A DNA stretch of 64,000 bases from Spirosoma aerolatum (lineage in GTDB: Bacteria; Bacteroidota; Bacteroidia; Cytophagales; Spirosomataceae). Under the pieces are notes generated by a model, which was given only the letters and a program-made list of their open reading frames with translations, had not been told where the DNA came from and did no database searches. A program made the position numbers and the translations under genes. Below are positions 1-8,618 of this stretch, one piece after another (positions within the stretch are counted from its first letter, which is position 1; every line of letters begins with the position of its first letter). The DNA lies in NCBI RefSeq assembly GCF_002056795.1, contig NZ_CP020104.1, forward strand, positions 6,643,501-6,707,500. The letters are read 5' to 3'.

Positions 1-1
1 G

Positions 2-472
2 TTGGTCAAGGGGGAAGAGTATCGAGGCAAAATTGCTTCCAAACGACGGTTCTTCTTTGGGTATCGGGTGCAAGTAGTGACCACCAGTACTAAGCAGCCC
101 GTGCAATTTTTTATTCTTCCGGGTTCGTACGCGGATATAACAGCTCTTCAGATGATGCATTTGCATTTGCCCGCAGGTAGCGAGGTGTTTGGTGATGCTG
201 CCTACACCGACTACGAACAAGAGGAACTGTACGCTGATTGTGAACAGATTTCCTTACAGATTCAACGCAAGAGTAATAGTCATCGGGCTGACCCGATTTG
301 GATAGCCGCTTACAAGAAGATGCGTCGTCAGGCAATCGAACAAGCTTTTAGTCAAGTCAAGTTGCGATTTCCTCAAAAGATTCATGCCGTTACCGAAGCG
401 GGTTTCCTGATCAAGCTTGTCTTATTTCTACTTGCATACGCTCTAGAATCAAACTTGTATCATACAACTTAG
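2..472 (+). CDS. IS982-family-like transposase, 3' part only
   Basis: The last 156 residues of a DDE transposase; the window edge cuts off its 5' part. The stretch GDAAYTDYEQE carries a catalytic Asp, and the segment AIEQAFSQVKLRFPQKIHAV followed by a hydrophobic helix (residues about 112-150) is the usual C-terminal end of IS982-family enzymes, with the catalytic Glu in AIEQAFSQ. The protein would cut and join the ends of its own insertion sequence. The reading frame is intact as far as it can be seen and ends at a normal stop. I did not identify the terminal inverted repeat or target duplication. It is followed by a bidirectional terminator. Family assignment is fairly sure; whether the complete element is active cannot be judged here. 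Confidence 0.8.
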   Translation: MVKGEEYRGKIASKRRFFFGYRVQVVTTSTKQPVQFFILPGSYADITALQMMHLHLPAGSEVFGDAAYTDYEQEELYADCEQISLQIQRKSNSHRADPIWIAAYKKMRRQAIEQAFSQVKLRFPQKIHAVTEAGFLIKLVLFLLAYALESNLYHTT

Positions 473-498
473 ATTATTTAGCCCTTATCCTCAACCTA

Positions 499-532
499 AA
501 AACGAGCCACTTTCACAGAAAGTGGCTCGTTT
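499..532. terminator. Bidirectional hairpin terminator
   Basis: A 14-bp stem (AAACGAGCCACTTT with its exact complement) closes on a 5-base loop, with A-rich and T-rich flanks on the two sides. It lies between the plus-strand transposase and the convergent minus-strand gene at 553-1233, so it can serve both. Confidence 0.8.
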
Positions 533-552
533 CTTTTAAACTGATGCATTAT

Positions 553-1233
553 CTACGCAGCCCGGCTACTCTGCGGACGACGCAGAATAGGTGACCGAAG
601 CGATTGTGCATTGGCTTCTTCTATGACCTGTTCCGACACCATACCCAGATGATTAGCCCGCTTCAGTACATAATCGAATGGCAGGTTGAAATAATTGGCA
701 ACTTCACTACGGAAACTATCGGGGAAACGGGTAAGCCGCAGACCAAAGAATTTACGCACCTCCGACTCAGGAAGCATAGCAGCCAGGGCTACCCGTTCAG
801 CTTCAGCCAGCAGTTCTTTTCTGACAGGATACAAATGTTCGAGGCCAACGGAAGCCGCCAGAATATTCAAAAACAGATTTTTGTACATCATCGACAACTC
901 GGCGGGCAATATCACCCATCCCTGCTCCCGAAACTTGGCCGAAAAGCCAGTCAGGCCTTGTTCTCCCCGGATTTCACCTGCAATAAACTCATCTGGAAAC
1001 TGAAGCCGGTCATCCGTTTTCTGTAGCCGGAATACAACGGCTTCAACAGGGCTTTTTTGAAAGAGCAGGTTAGCCGGGAGCGCCCGGGTTGCCTCCCACT
1101 GATCAGTCATACGCATAAACAAACTTTCGTTTACGGGCAGATTGTCGGGGTTACCGAGGCTTATGAGCATTCGACGGAAAGCGGCCAGAAAATCAATCTG
1201 GAGTTGGGCTGGATTCGAACGTCCTTTTTTCAT
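553..1233 (-). CDS. ImmA/IrrE-like protein lacking the HExxH motif
   Basis: A 226-residue soluble protein. Its second half, with AEAERVALAAMLPESEVRK followed by a segment ending LPFDYVLKRANHLGMV, resembles the end of ImmA/IrrE (DUF955) metallopeptidases, where an acidic residue after the zinc site is followed by a small winged-helix-like part. The HExxH zinc motif that should precede this region is absent; only EHLYPVRKE stands there. It is therefore probably not a working zinc peptidase, or belongs to a related non-peptidase family. The frame is open up to 1347, but a promoter-like site at 1312-1341 lies downstream of that ATG, so I prefer the ATG at 1233, which begins MKKGRSNPAQ. Confidence in the gene is good, in the family modest. 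Confidence 0.5.
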   Translation of the reverse strand: MKKGRSNPAQLQIDFLAAFRRMLISLGNPDNLPVNESLFMRMTDQWEATRALPANLLFQKSPVEAVVFRLQKTDDRLQFPDEFIAGEIRGEQGLTGFSAKFREQGWVILPAELSMMYKNLFLNILAASVGLEHLYPVRKELLAEAERVALAAMLPESEVRKFFGLRLTRFPDSFRSEVANYFNLPFDYVLKRANHLGMVSEQVIEEANAQSLRSPILRRPQSSRAA

Positions 1234-1311
1234 GCGGATTGAGTTGCCAGGTACGGTTTTGTCAACAATTGCTGGCTCATTAGTCGTGTTGTTCGTTGAA
1301 AATTGGGGAGG

Positions 1312-1341
1312 TAAATATAAACAATAACTCGCTGAAAACAA
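1312..1341 (-). promoter_or_regulatory. Bacteroidota-type promoter
   Basis: On the minus strand TTG (1341-1339) stands 19 bases before TATATTTA (1319-1312), close to the Bacteroidota consensus TTG-N19-TAnnTTTG. Transcription would start near 1304, which favours the start at 1233 for the following gene over the upstream ATG at 1347. Confidence 0.5.
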
Positions 1342-1449
1342 AGACATAAACCAGAGAAAGTATTATCCTGTTATTCATTCCGGTTTAGAGTTCGTATCTT
1401 GCTCTGACCAGACGGTCAATTACTTCTTTTATGACCTTCCGAAAGTCCA

Positions 1450-3459
1450 ATGACAGAGTTTAATCAGCCAGATTTCTTCCCTGCCAATCCTGGCCAAATG
1501 GCTGAACAAGTGGGTAGCGACCATCTGAACAGTATTTTCGAAACCGCCCCTGTTTGCATCGTATCGTACCGGGCCATACGAAACTCAGCCCACGAAATCG
1601 TCGATTTTAAACCATTACGCGTAAACCGGGAAGCGATAGCTGCCTGTGGACATACCCGCGAAGCAATCATGGCTTCGACACTACTGGAATTGTTTCCGCT
1701 ATTCCGGGGTAGTGCCCTGCTACAGGATTATTTAGCCGTTGTTCTGTCGGGCGAAAATCGCCGGAGCGATCACTATATTCCGGGTTTGGGTGGCTGGTTC
1801 AATGTGTCGGTTTCGTGTATCGCACCCGATGAGCTGGCGGTTGTGTTTATTGACGTTAATACCCGCAAAGAAGCCGAGTTAATGAGGCAGCAACAAGCCG
1901 AACTACTCACGCAAATAAGTCAGTCGATGCAAATGGCCGTTTCAAGCCATGTACCCATTCGGGACGAAAGTGGGCGGATTGTCGATTTTGAATACATTTA
2001 CTTTAACGAAAAAGCAAAGGATTGGCTTCCCGTCGATTGGCGGACTGTACTTGGACAAACCGTACGAACCATGCAGTTTACCGCCAACGTTGACCAAACG
2101 ATTGCCCGCCTGGCCCACGTTGTTGAAACGGGCGAAACGGATCATTTTGATGCCATCATTGCTGACGGCCGGATTTTCTACAACATCATTGCCCGTTCCG
2201 GCGAAGGAACTGTTTCAACCTTTATTGATGTAACCAAACAGCGACGGGCCGAACAAAAGATTCTGGAGTTAAAAGCCATTTCTGACCAACAGGCGGCTTT
2301 ATTACAAAGCATTCTAGACTCGTCATTAACCGCTATTGCCTGCTATGATGCTGTTCTGGACGAACGGGGAAGTGCAGTCGATTTTCGCTTTGTTCTGGCG
2401 AATCAGACTACTTTCGATATTCTGAACACCACAGCCAATGAACTATATGGTAAAACGATCGTCGAACTGAATCCTGCTCTGATGGGCAGCGCTGTTCTCG
2501 ACACGTACATCAGCGTTTATGAAACAGGGCAATCCACAATTATGGAGCGTCAGGCCCAGGAGCGTTTCTTTTATGTGTCGATTGTAAAGTTTGGCGATGG
2601 CGTTCTTTCATCGGCAATTGACATAACCGAAAATCAGCAGTATCGCGAACAGCTTGAAGCGGCCAATATGGCGCTTAAGCAAAGTAACGACAACCTCCAG
2701 AGTTTCGCTTATGTAGCCAGCCATGACCTGCAGGAGCCTCTACGAAAAATCCGGTCGTTCGGTGACCTGATTCTGAACGAATACAGCCCATTACTACCTG
2801 AAACGGCGCAGGATATGCTTCGCCGGATGCAGGCAGCTGCCGAGCGCATGAGCAATCTGATTCAGGACCTGCTGTCGTTGTCGCGACTCACCATACAGCA
2901 AGCTACCTTTGATGTTGTAGACCTGAATCAGCTACTGTCTGAAGTTCTGACCGATCTGGAAACGATCGTAGCCGATACGGGTGCCAAAGTTGAACGAAGT
3001 CTACTGCCTTCTGTGCCCGGAAATCCGCTACAACTCCGTCAGTTGTTTCAGAATCTGCTTTCCAACGCCCTGAAATTTCGCCAACCCGACCGCTCTCCTC
3101 ACGTGCGTATCGATCTTCATCAGGTGAATGCTCAGGAAGTCCCAACAAGTTCATTACCGTACACAGTTACGCGTGAAAATGCTCCAGCCAGCCTATCGAC
3201 ACGCATTCAGGCAGTTCATCCGGCTAAAACCTTTTATGCTATCACCATCAGCGATAATGGGATTGGCTTCGATGCCGAACGATATGGTGAAACGATCTTC
3301 GGCGCTTTTCAGCGGCTCCACGGCCGAAAGGGGAATTTTGTAGGTACGGGTATCGGACTGGCCATTGCCAAAAAAGTCGTCGAAAACCACTATGGCTGTA
3401 TTGTCGCTGACAGTCGCGAAGGGGAAGGTGCTTCCTTTACAGTGTACCTGCCTGCTTAA
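1450..3459 (+). CDS. PAS-domain sensor histidine kinase
   Basis: A 669-residue cytoplasmic kinase without membrane segments. Three PAS-like sensor domains can be placed at about residues 28-140, 160-265 and 285-390, the first two separated by a short coiled linker. A HisKA domain follows, with the phospho-accepting His425 in ASHDLQEPLRKI, then a HATPase domain with N box (QNLLSNALKFRQ), G1 box (DNGIGFD) and G2 box (GTGIGLAIAKK). It autophosphorylates in response to an unknown signal and passes the phosphate to a response regulator. No response regulator gene is adjacent, so it is an orphan in this window. The SHDLQEPL form of the H box is common in Cytophagales kinases related to phytochrome-type sensors. 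The start ATG has no strong ribosome binding site, as is usual in this phylum. Confidence 0.92.
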   Translation: MTEFNQPDFFPANPGQMAEQVGSDHLNSIFETAPVCIVSYRAIRNSAHEIVDFKPLRVNREAIAACGHTREAIMASTLLELFPLFRGSALLQDYLAVVLSGENRRSDHYIPGLGGWFNVSVSCIAPDELAVVFIDVNTRKEAELMRQQQAELLTQISQSMQMAVSSHVPIRDESGRIVDFEYIYFNEKAKDWLPVDWRTVLGQTVRTMQFTANVDQTIARLAHVVETGETDHFDAIIADGRIFYNIIARSGEGTVSTFIDVTKQRRAEQKILELKAISDQQAALLQSILDSSLTAIACYDAVLDERGSAVDFRFVLANQTTFDILNTTANELYGKTIVELNPALMGSAVLDTYISVYETGQSTIMERQAQERFFYVSIVKFGDGVLSSAIDITENQQYREQLEAANMALKQSNDNLQSFAYVASHDLQEPLRKIRSFGDLILNEYSPLLPETAQDMLRRMQAAAERMSNLIQDLLSLSRLTIQQATFDVVDLNQLLSEVLTDLETIVADTGAKVERSLLPSVPGNPLQLRQLFQNLLSNALKFRQPDRSPHVRIDLHQVNAQEVPTSSLPYTVTRENAPASLSTRIQAVHPAKTFYAITISDNGIGFDAERYGETIFGAFQRLHGRKGNFVGTGIGLAIAKKVVENHYGCIVADSREGEGASFTVYLPA

Positions 3460-3492
3460 GTCTATTTTTGCCTATTGGTATTTCGACGTTTG

Positions 3493-4611
3493 TTATAATC
3501 CTACAACCAGCCGTAAGCCCGGATACACCTTCTTGAAAAAGCCATTCATATAGAATTCTGGCTGTACTTTAAATAATCCTTTGTGATAAACAGTACTGCT
3601 CAAGCGGATCGTATTCGCATCAAAATAAGGCCCGCTTCGGTAAACGGGTATGCCTACGTTAAATGAAACGATCTGCCGACTAAAAGACAAGGGTTGCCGC
3701 CCTTTGCTAGCATAATAAAAGGCGAGGCCGACGTTTAAAAAATCGTTACGAAAGGTTTGGAACCGGCCATCGGTAGTCGATTGGTCGAAGAAGAATGTAG
3801 ATGTATAACCCACCGAATAACTTACGGTATGAAGCTGGCTGGGAATAAAATGAACATCAAGATTCAGCGACGGTGCCCACTGATTGCGTATTAAACCCAC
3901 CCCTACATTGGGCTGAAAACTCAAAAATGGTTTTTTAGCGGAACCCGGATGTAGAAAATGAAATGAGTTATCGGCTCGCTGAAGCATATCGAATGCCATT
4001 TTCGGACTAGTCAGGTCATGATTTTTATAGTTCTGTACGGCGTCGAGAGCCTGCCGCACTTTCGAATTGACTCCACCCTGGCGCATTAAGCGCTCAATAT
4101 CGTGAATGCTGTTAACAAACAGATAAACGCTATAATCATACGGACTGACCTGGCTGTAATTATAACGAAGCCCCCGCTGATCGTATGTTGATACCCAGTC
4201 AATCTGTAATGTATCCTGCTGTATCTTAACTTCTAACGGGTTTTCTCCATCCTGGAAACGAAAGTCCGTGGTCGCCTGTGGTGTCGAATGTAAAGTCAGA
4301 TCCCGTGCAGTTGCAGCAAGTCGAAACAAGGCATGCGTTGCCGCTGTAGGGTTTCGCGTAGTATCTTCCACTTTCCGATAATCGGCTATGAATAGGTGTA
4401 GTACCGAATCGATATTCTGATGGGCCGCCACCTGCGCATATCGGTTGAACCCAATTAACAAAGTAATACGCTGCCCCAGGTCGATCTCAATATGGCTACG
4501 GCCAATAAAGTTCTGCTGGGCTCCACGTTCAGTTAAACGCATTACCGTTTGAGACATAGTCATACGAGCCGTGCTTAGCAGAAGCACAGTGAGCAAAAAA
4601 AATAGACGCAT
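3493..4611 (-). CDS. Exported protein of unknown function in a sigma-factor operon
   Basis: A 372-residue protein with a signal peptide (residues 1-20, cleavage near TMSQT). Residues about 30-205 look like a soluble domain, and about 225-372 are rich in alternating aromatic and polar strands ending in GLRLVVGL, which fits an outer-membrane beta-barrel or beta-sandwich. I do not recognise a named family. It is the last gene of a three-gene minus-strand unit: only 2 bases separate it from the membrane protein upstream, which itself overlaps the ECF sigma gene. The arrangement suggests that the exported protein is either the sensor or a main target of that sigma factor. It converges on the histidine kinase gene with only 33 bases between them. 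Confidence 0.7.
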   Translation of the reverse strand: MRLFFLLTVLLLSTARMTMSQTVMRLTERGAQQNFIGRSHIEIDLGQRITLLIGFNRYAQVAAHQNIDSVLHLFIADYRKVEDTTRNPTAATHALFRLAATARDLTLHSTPQATTDFRFQDGENPLEVKIQQDTLQIDWVSTYDQRGLRYNYSQVSPYDYSVYLFVNSIHDIERLMRQGGVNSKVRQALDAVQNYKNHDLTSPKMAFDMLQRADNSFHFLHPGSAKKPFLSFQPNVGVGLIRNQWAPSLNLDVHFIPSQLHTVSYSVGYTSTFFFDQSTTDGRFQTFRNDFLNVGLAFYYASKGRQPLSFSRQIVSFNVGIPVYRSGPYFDANTIRLSSTVYHKGLFKVQPEFYMNGFFKKVYPGLRLVVGL

Positions 4612-4613
4612 GG

Positions 4614-5342
4614 TTATTGATTTGGTTTATTCGTTAAGGGCATCACCAGGGCTGGCCGATGATCATCTGACAGGGGTTCGGCTCGTTGCCCAGTGCCCAG
4701 TCGCACAAAGTTCTCGGTTGAATACAGTTTAGGTCGAGCTTCTTCTTCGGCCCGTAGTTCATTCTGGTGTACTATTCTGAAACGTCGTTTAGCCGGCAAA
4801 TCCGCCACGTTCCGTTTTAAGGGTATTAGTGGTTTTTCAACAACAGCAACGGTTTCTACAACCATGTCTAAGTCAGGCCTTGGAGACGGCATAGCTGCTA
4901 TCTCATTTATTGTGGGAACAGCTTCTACCGGTTCAGGTACTCTTGTTTTTGCCTTGGTGGCCGTTGTGCCTGCAGGCAATGCTGTAGTAAAAGACTGCGT
5001 CGGTACATTCGGCTGAGTAAGTTCAGTTGGCAAATTCTGTTTGAAAGGAAGTTTTGTAGCGGCTCTGGTCTTATGAGCTGTTTTTCCGTTAGCAGCCAGG
5101 GACTGTTTTTCAACAGACGGGTAAACCCAGTACCAAACAAACAGCAATCCGATCAAACAGGCGGCAATCCCCCACCGCATCCATCCGAACGACTGACGGG
5201 TCCCTGTTGGCTGAAGTTCAGGACGCAGTTGGGTCCAAAGCCGTTCTGAATCGAACGACGAACCCGGTGGTGGTGCATCAGGTAATCGGCGGAGTGTTTG
5301 CCGTACCCATTCGTCAGGCATTTCGTCGGGTTTCGGTTTCAT
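4614..5342 (-). CDS. Single-pass membrane protein, probable anti-sigma factor
   Basis: A 242-residue protein with a cytoplasmic N-terminal part (residues 1-55, with WVRQTLRRLPDAPPPGSSFD), one membrane helix at about 57-74 and a Pro/Thr-rich periplasmic part. Its gene overlaps the ECF sigma gene by 29 bases, which is the usual arrangement for a sigma factor and its antagonist and implies translational coupling. No zinc-binding HxxxCxxC motif and no FecR domain are visible, so the anti-sigma role rests on topology and gene order. The linker after the helix is low in complexity and may span the periplasm towards the exported protein encoded next. Confidence 0.65.
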   Translation of the reverse strand: MKPKPDEMPDEWVRQTLRRLPDAPPPGSSFDSERLWTQLRPELQPTGTRQSFGWMRWGIAACLIGLLFVWYWVYPSVEKQSLAANGKTAHKTRAATKLPFKQNLPTELTQPNVPTQSFTTALPAGTTATKAKTRVPEPVEAVPTINEIAAMPSPRPDLDMVVETVAVVEKPLIPLKRNVADLPAKRRFRIVHQNELRAEEEARPKLYSTENFVRLGTGQRAEPLSDDHRPALVMPLTNKPNQ

Positions 5343-5871
5343 AGCCGTTTTGAATTAACCAGGTTTGTAATACAGCTCTCGCTTTGCTTAGTTGCGATTT
5401 TGATGTGTTCTCAGAAATATGCAGTTGTTCTGCAATCTCCCGGTGTGTATAGCCTTCTATAACGTACAAATTGAATACAGTCCGGTAGCCCGTGGGGAGT
5501 TCGCGAATGAGCGCATAAATCCGCTCAACATCCAGCCCAGCATCGGGTAGTGCTACAGAATCGGGTTGGTCATCAATCTCATCGTCGGACAGAAAAGGGG
5601 GTAACTGGCGATTTGCCCGTAGATGCTGTAAAGCCTCGTTGACCACAATACGCCGGAGCCACGCTTCCAAACCATTTTCATCCCGATACGAAAAGCTGCT
5701 TATACTACGAAACGCCTTAAGAAAGGCATTCATGAGCACCTCCTCTGCTTCCGGCTCATGTCGAACATAACGCAGACTTACCCGAAACAATCGATTGATA
5801 TACTGATCGAACAGCCGTTTCTGGGCAAACGCATTGTCCCTCTGACACTGTTCAACCAGTTGTTTTAGCAT
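5314..5871 (-). CDS. ECF-type RNA polymerase sigma factor
   Basis: A 185-residue sigma factor with the two domains of the extracytoplasmic-function group. Region 2 is at about residues 12-80 (AEEVLMNAFLKAFRSI, with WLRRIVVNEALQHLR in 2.4) and region 4 at about 115-172, where GYTHREIAEQLHISENTSKSQLSKAR is the helix-turn-helix that reads the -35 element. A long acidic linker lies between them. It directs RNA polymerase to a stress or envelope regulon. The ATG at 5871 gives a full-length product. Its 3' end overlaps the start of the probable anti-sigma gene, and all three genes down to 3493 should form one transcript that probably drives its own expression. Confidence 0.93.
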   Translation of the reverse strand: MLKQLVEQCQRDNAFAQKRLFDQYINRLFRVSLRYVRHEPEAEEVLMNAFLKAFRSISSFSYRDENGLEAWLRRIVVNEALQHLRANRQLPPFLSDDEIDDQPDSVALPDAGLDVERIYALIRELPTGYRTVFNLYVIEGYTHREIAEQLHISENTSKSQLSKARAVLQTWLIQNGYETETRRNA

Positions 5872-5973
5872 AATGACCGATTCGTTTTCAATGACAGGAA
5901 TGCCATAGTGCCGAAAAGGGTTGCCTGATAGCTGAAAAAAAACAGTTTATGCTGGCTAACTGCCAGGAAAGGC

Positions 5974-5981
5974 TATTTTTG
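5974..5981 (+). promoter_or_regulatory. -7 promoter element for the acylase gene
   Basis: TATTTTTG matches TAnnTTTG exactly. The triplet 19 bases upstream is CTG rather than TTG, so the -33 element is weak. A start of transcription near 5988 lies after the alternative TTG start at 5984 and so supports translation from the ATG at 6020. Confidence 0.4.
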
Positions 5982-6019
5982 TTTTGCAACTTATTCGGTT
6001 TTCATACAACCTTTCATCA

Positions 6020-8230
6020 ATGATCTACCTTTCCCCTTCAGTTAGCCGTTCAGGACCTTTTCTGTTTTTACTGCTGATCTCGTTCATAGCCCAGGGCCAG
6101 CCGTTTACCAATGCAGAAATTACCCGCTGGAAGCAGCAGGCCAAACAGATCACCATTACCCGCGATACCTGGGGCGTTCCACACATCAGTGGTAAAACCG
6201 ATGCCGATGTCATTTTTGGGGTACTGTACACCCAATGTGAAGACGATTTCGCCCGGGTCGAGACCAATTACATCGACGCCATTGGTCGGATGGCTGAAGT
6301 GGAGGGCGAGTCAGCCCTGTACCACGACTTACGAGCCCGACTATTTCTGGATTCGACACAGGCCATAGCCATTTATAAAAAGAGCCCCGTCTGGATGAAA
6401 AAACTGCTGGACGCCTTTGCCGATGGCACCAATTATTACCTTTATACGCATCCAGAGGTAAAACCCCGGCTGCTCAAACGATTTCAGCCGTGGATGCCAC
6501 TAATGTTCAGTGAAGGAAGCATAGGCGGCAACATTAGCGTGATTTCGACGGATCGACTGAAGGCATTTTACGAACATAACAAGTTTACATCGTCGATCAA
6601 CGATTTTGACAAGTACGAACGAGAGCCTGTTGGTTCGAACGGTTTTGCCATTGCCCCCGCCAAAAGTGCCACAAAAAATGCGCTGCTGCTCATCAATCCG
6701 CATACGTCGTTCTATTTCCGGTCGGAGGTGCATCTAACCAGTCAGGAAGGTCTAAATGCGTATGGAGCCGTTACTTGGGGGCAATTCTTTATTTATCAGG
6801 GCTTTAATGAGTATTGTGGCTGGATGCATACTTCCAGCGGTGCCGACTCGATGGATGAGTACCTGGAAACGATTGAGAAAAAAGGCAATACCTATTACTA
6901 CAAATCCGGTACAGCACTCAAGCCGGTTCGGAGTCAGCGAATTCGGCTACCGTATAAATCCGGGAACAGCATCCAGTATAAAGAGTTTACCATGTACTGG
7001 ACCCAGCACGGCCCAGTAGTGGGCGAAAAAGACGGTAAGTGGATGTCGGTTGCCATGATGAATACACCCCTGAATGCACTGGAACAATCGTATCTGAGAA
7101 CCAAAGCGAAAGGGTATGCGAGCTATAAAGAAGTCATGAAGCTCAACGGCAACGCATCGAACAATACGGTTTTTGCCGACCGTGATGGTAATATCGCTTA
7201 CTGGCATGGCAACTTCATGCCCAAACGCGACCCTAAATTCGACTGGAGCCAGCCCGTTGATGGTAGCAACCCCGCTACAGACTGGAAGGGGATGCACACG
7301 GTCGATGAACTGGTACAGGTTCATAATCCGGCTAGTGGCTGGATACAAAACTGCAATTCGACGCCATTTACGGTTTCGGGTGGCAGCAGTCCTGCGCAAA
7401 GCGCGTATCCGGCCTACATGGCTCCTGATGCCGAAAATTACCGGGGCATTAATGCCGTTCGGGTGCTAAGCCAGAAGTCTATATTCACACTCGACACCCT
7501 GATTGCAGCCGCCAACGACCCGCATCTGGCCGGTTTCGATGAGTTAATTCCCGCACTAGTGAAAGCCTACGAATCAGTTAAAACGAACAATACGTCGAAT
7601 GAGGTAGCCGAAGCCGTTCAGGTGCTCAAAGACTGGAACAAATGCTACGGTACGGCATCAGTTGGTACGACGCTGGCTATTTTCTGGGGTGAAAAAATTC
7701 AGCGTCTGGCCCGCAGTCGCGTACCGGCTACCCAACGACTCGATTTCCTGAGTTTTACCGATTTCGTAATCAACCAAACGACACCACAGGAAAAAGTTAC
7801 GGTTCTAAACGAAACCCTGGCCGAATTAACCCGCGACTTCGGCACCTGGAAAACGCCCTGGGGCAACATCAACCGCTACCAACGCCTGACGGGTAACATT
7901 CAGGAAACCTACGACGATCAGAAGCCCAGTATTCCAGTTGGGTTTACGCCTTCCGTTTGGGGTTCACTGGCCGCCTATGGTGCTCGTACCGCCCCCAATA
8001 CAAAAAAACGCTATGGCTATGTGGGGAATAGTTTTGTAGCGGTAGTTGAATTTGGCAAACGGGTAAAAGCCCGCTCTGTGGTAACAGGTGGTCAAAGCAG
8101 CCGTCCCGGCGAAACCCACTTCACCGACCAGGCCGAACTCTATTGCGCCGGCAGATTCAAAGACGTCTGGTTCTATCCCGAAGACATAAAACAGCACATC
8201 GAAAAAACCTACCACCCCGGCGATAAATAA
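6020..8230 (+). CDS. Penicillin acylase family (Ntn) hydrolase
   Basis: A 736-residue secreted hydrolase of the penicillin G acylase / acyl-homoserine-lactone acylase family. A signal peptide covers about residues 1-26 (FLFLLLISFIAQGQ). The alpha-chain part has ITITRDTWGVPHISGKTDAD, typical of the family. The expected autocatalytic Ser is Ser206 in VGSNGFAI; after self-cleavage it would become the N-terminal nucleophile of the beta chain. The substrate cannot be told from sequence: beta-lactams, AHLs and other N-acyl compounds are all known for the family. The frame is open from a TTG at 5984, but the ATG at 6020 gives a cleaner signal peptide and fits the -7 element. It is divergent from the sigma-factor operon and has no partner gene. 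Confidence 0.9.
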   Translation: MIYLSPSVSRSGPFLFLLLISFIAQGQPFTNAEITRWKQQAKQITITRDTWGVPHISGKTDADVIFGVLYTQCEDDFARVETNYIDAIGRMAEVEGESALYHDLRARLFLDSTQAIAIYKKSPVWMKKLLDAFADGTNYYLYTHPEVKPRLLKRFQPWMPLMFSEGSIGGNISVISTDRLKAFYEHNKFTSSINDFDKYEREPVGSNGFAIAPAKSATKNALLLINPHTSFYFRSEVHLTSQEGLNAYGAVTWGQFFIYQGFNEYCGWMHTSSGADSMDEYLETIEKKGNTYYYKSGTALKPVRSQRIRLPYKSGNSIQYKEFTMYWTQHGPVVGEKDGKWMSVAMMNTPLNALEQSYLRTKAKGYASYKEVMKLNGNASNNTVFADRDGNIAYWHGNFMPKRDPKFDWSQPVDGSNPATDWKGMHTVDELVQVHNPASGWIQNCNSTPFTVSGGSSPAQSAYPAYMAPDAENYRGINAVRVLSQKSIFTLDTLIAAANDPHLAGFDELIPALVKAYESVKTNNTSNEVAEAVQVLKDWNKCYGTASVGTTLAIFWGEKIQRLARSRVPATQRLDFLSFTDFVINQTTPQEKVTVLNETLAELTRDFGTWKTPWGNINRYQRLTGNIQETYDDQKPSIPVGFTPSVWGSLAAYGARTAPNTKKRYGYVGNSFVAVVEFGKRVKARSVVTGGQSSRPGETHFTDQAELYCAGRFKDVWFYPEDIKQHIEKTYHPGDK

Positions 8231-8618
8231 GAGTAGCCGGGGTTAAGTCTATTCTGAATGCTGATGGGCCTGGGATTCATAATAGACTTACGTTAACCAT
8301 ACAGTATTCTTTTGACATAAATAGACTGATTATTAGCAGGAGGGAGGTCCGTAACTTTGCGTACAATAGTTTGTTGGGTGGCCCGGCTAAGGCTGGGAGT
8401 GCATTTCGGGGTTTCGGTCGACACGAAGTCCGGCTCGGACAGCGAGCTTTTAGGAGTTCATTTGCGGCTCCCGTTGACACGAGAATCGCCCCGGCTGGGC
8501 CAGTTTAGGCGTTCATGTCCACCCGGCGTGCGACAGCGGAAACGCCCCGGTCTGGCAGTCAACAAAGTGCGTTGGTAAGTAGCGTTCGATACGAGAAACG
8601 CCCAATTAAGTAGAAAAA
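8231..8618. other. Gene-free leader region before the 8619 gene
   Basis: I see no credible gene here. The stretch holds a -7-like TAACTTTG at 8352-8359 (no matching TTG at the right distance) and a degenerate 56-bp tandem repeat after it. If the -7 element is used, the gene at 8619 has a 5' leader of about 255 bases, nearly all repeat. Confidence 0.5.
8420..8607 (+). repeat. Degenerate 56-bp tandem repeat
   Basis: Units begin with GACACGA or close variants at 8420, 8476, 8532 and 8588, so three successive spacings are exactly 56 bp. Shared blocks include CGCCCCGG near the unit start, TTTAGGnGTTCAT in the middle of units one and two, and GCGTKC at the ends of units two and three. A weaker unit may precede at 8364-8419 (GGGAGTGCATTT). 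The period is not a multiple of three, so this is not a protein repeat. The copies differ at many positions, so the repeat is old. Confidence 0.5.

Noticed and set aside
8357..8578. 73-residue open frame across the 56-bp repeats
   Set aside because: The repeat period is not a multiple of three, so the repeat is not maintained as protein; the composition is not protein-like.
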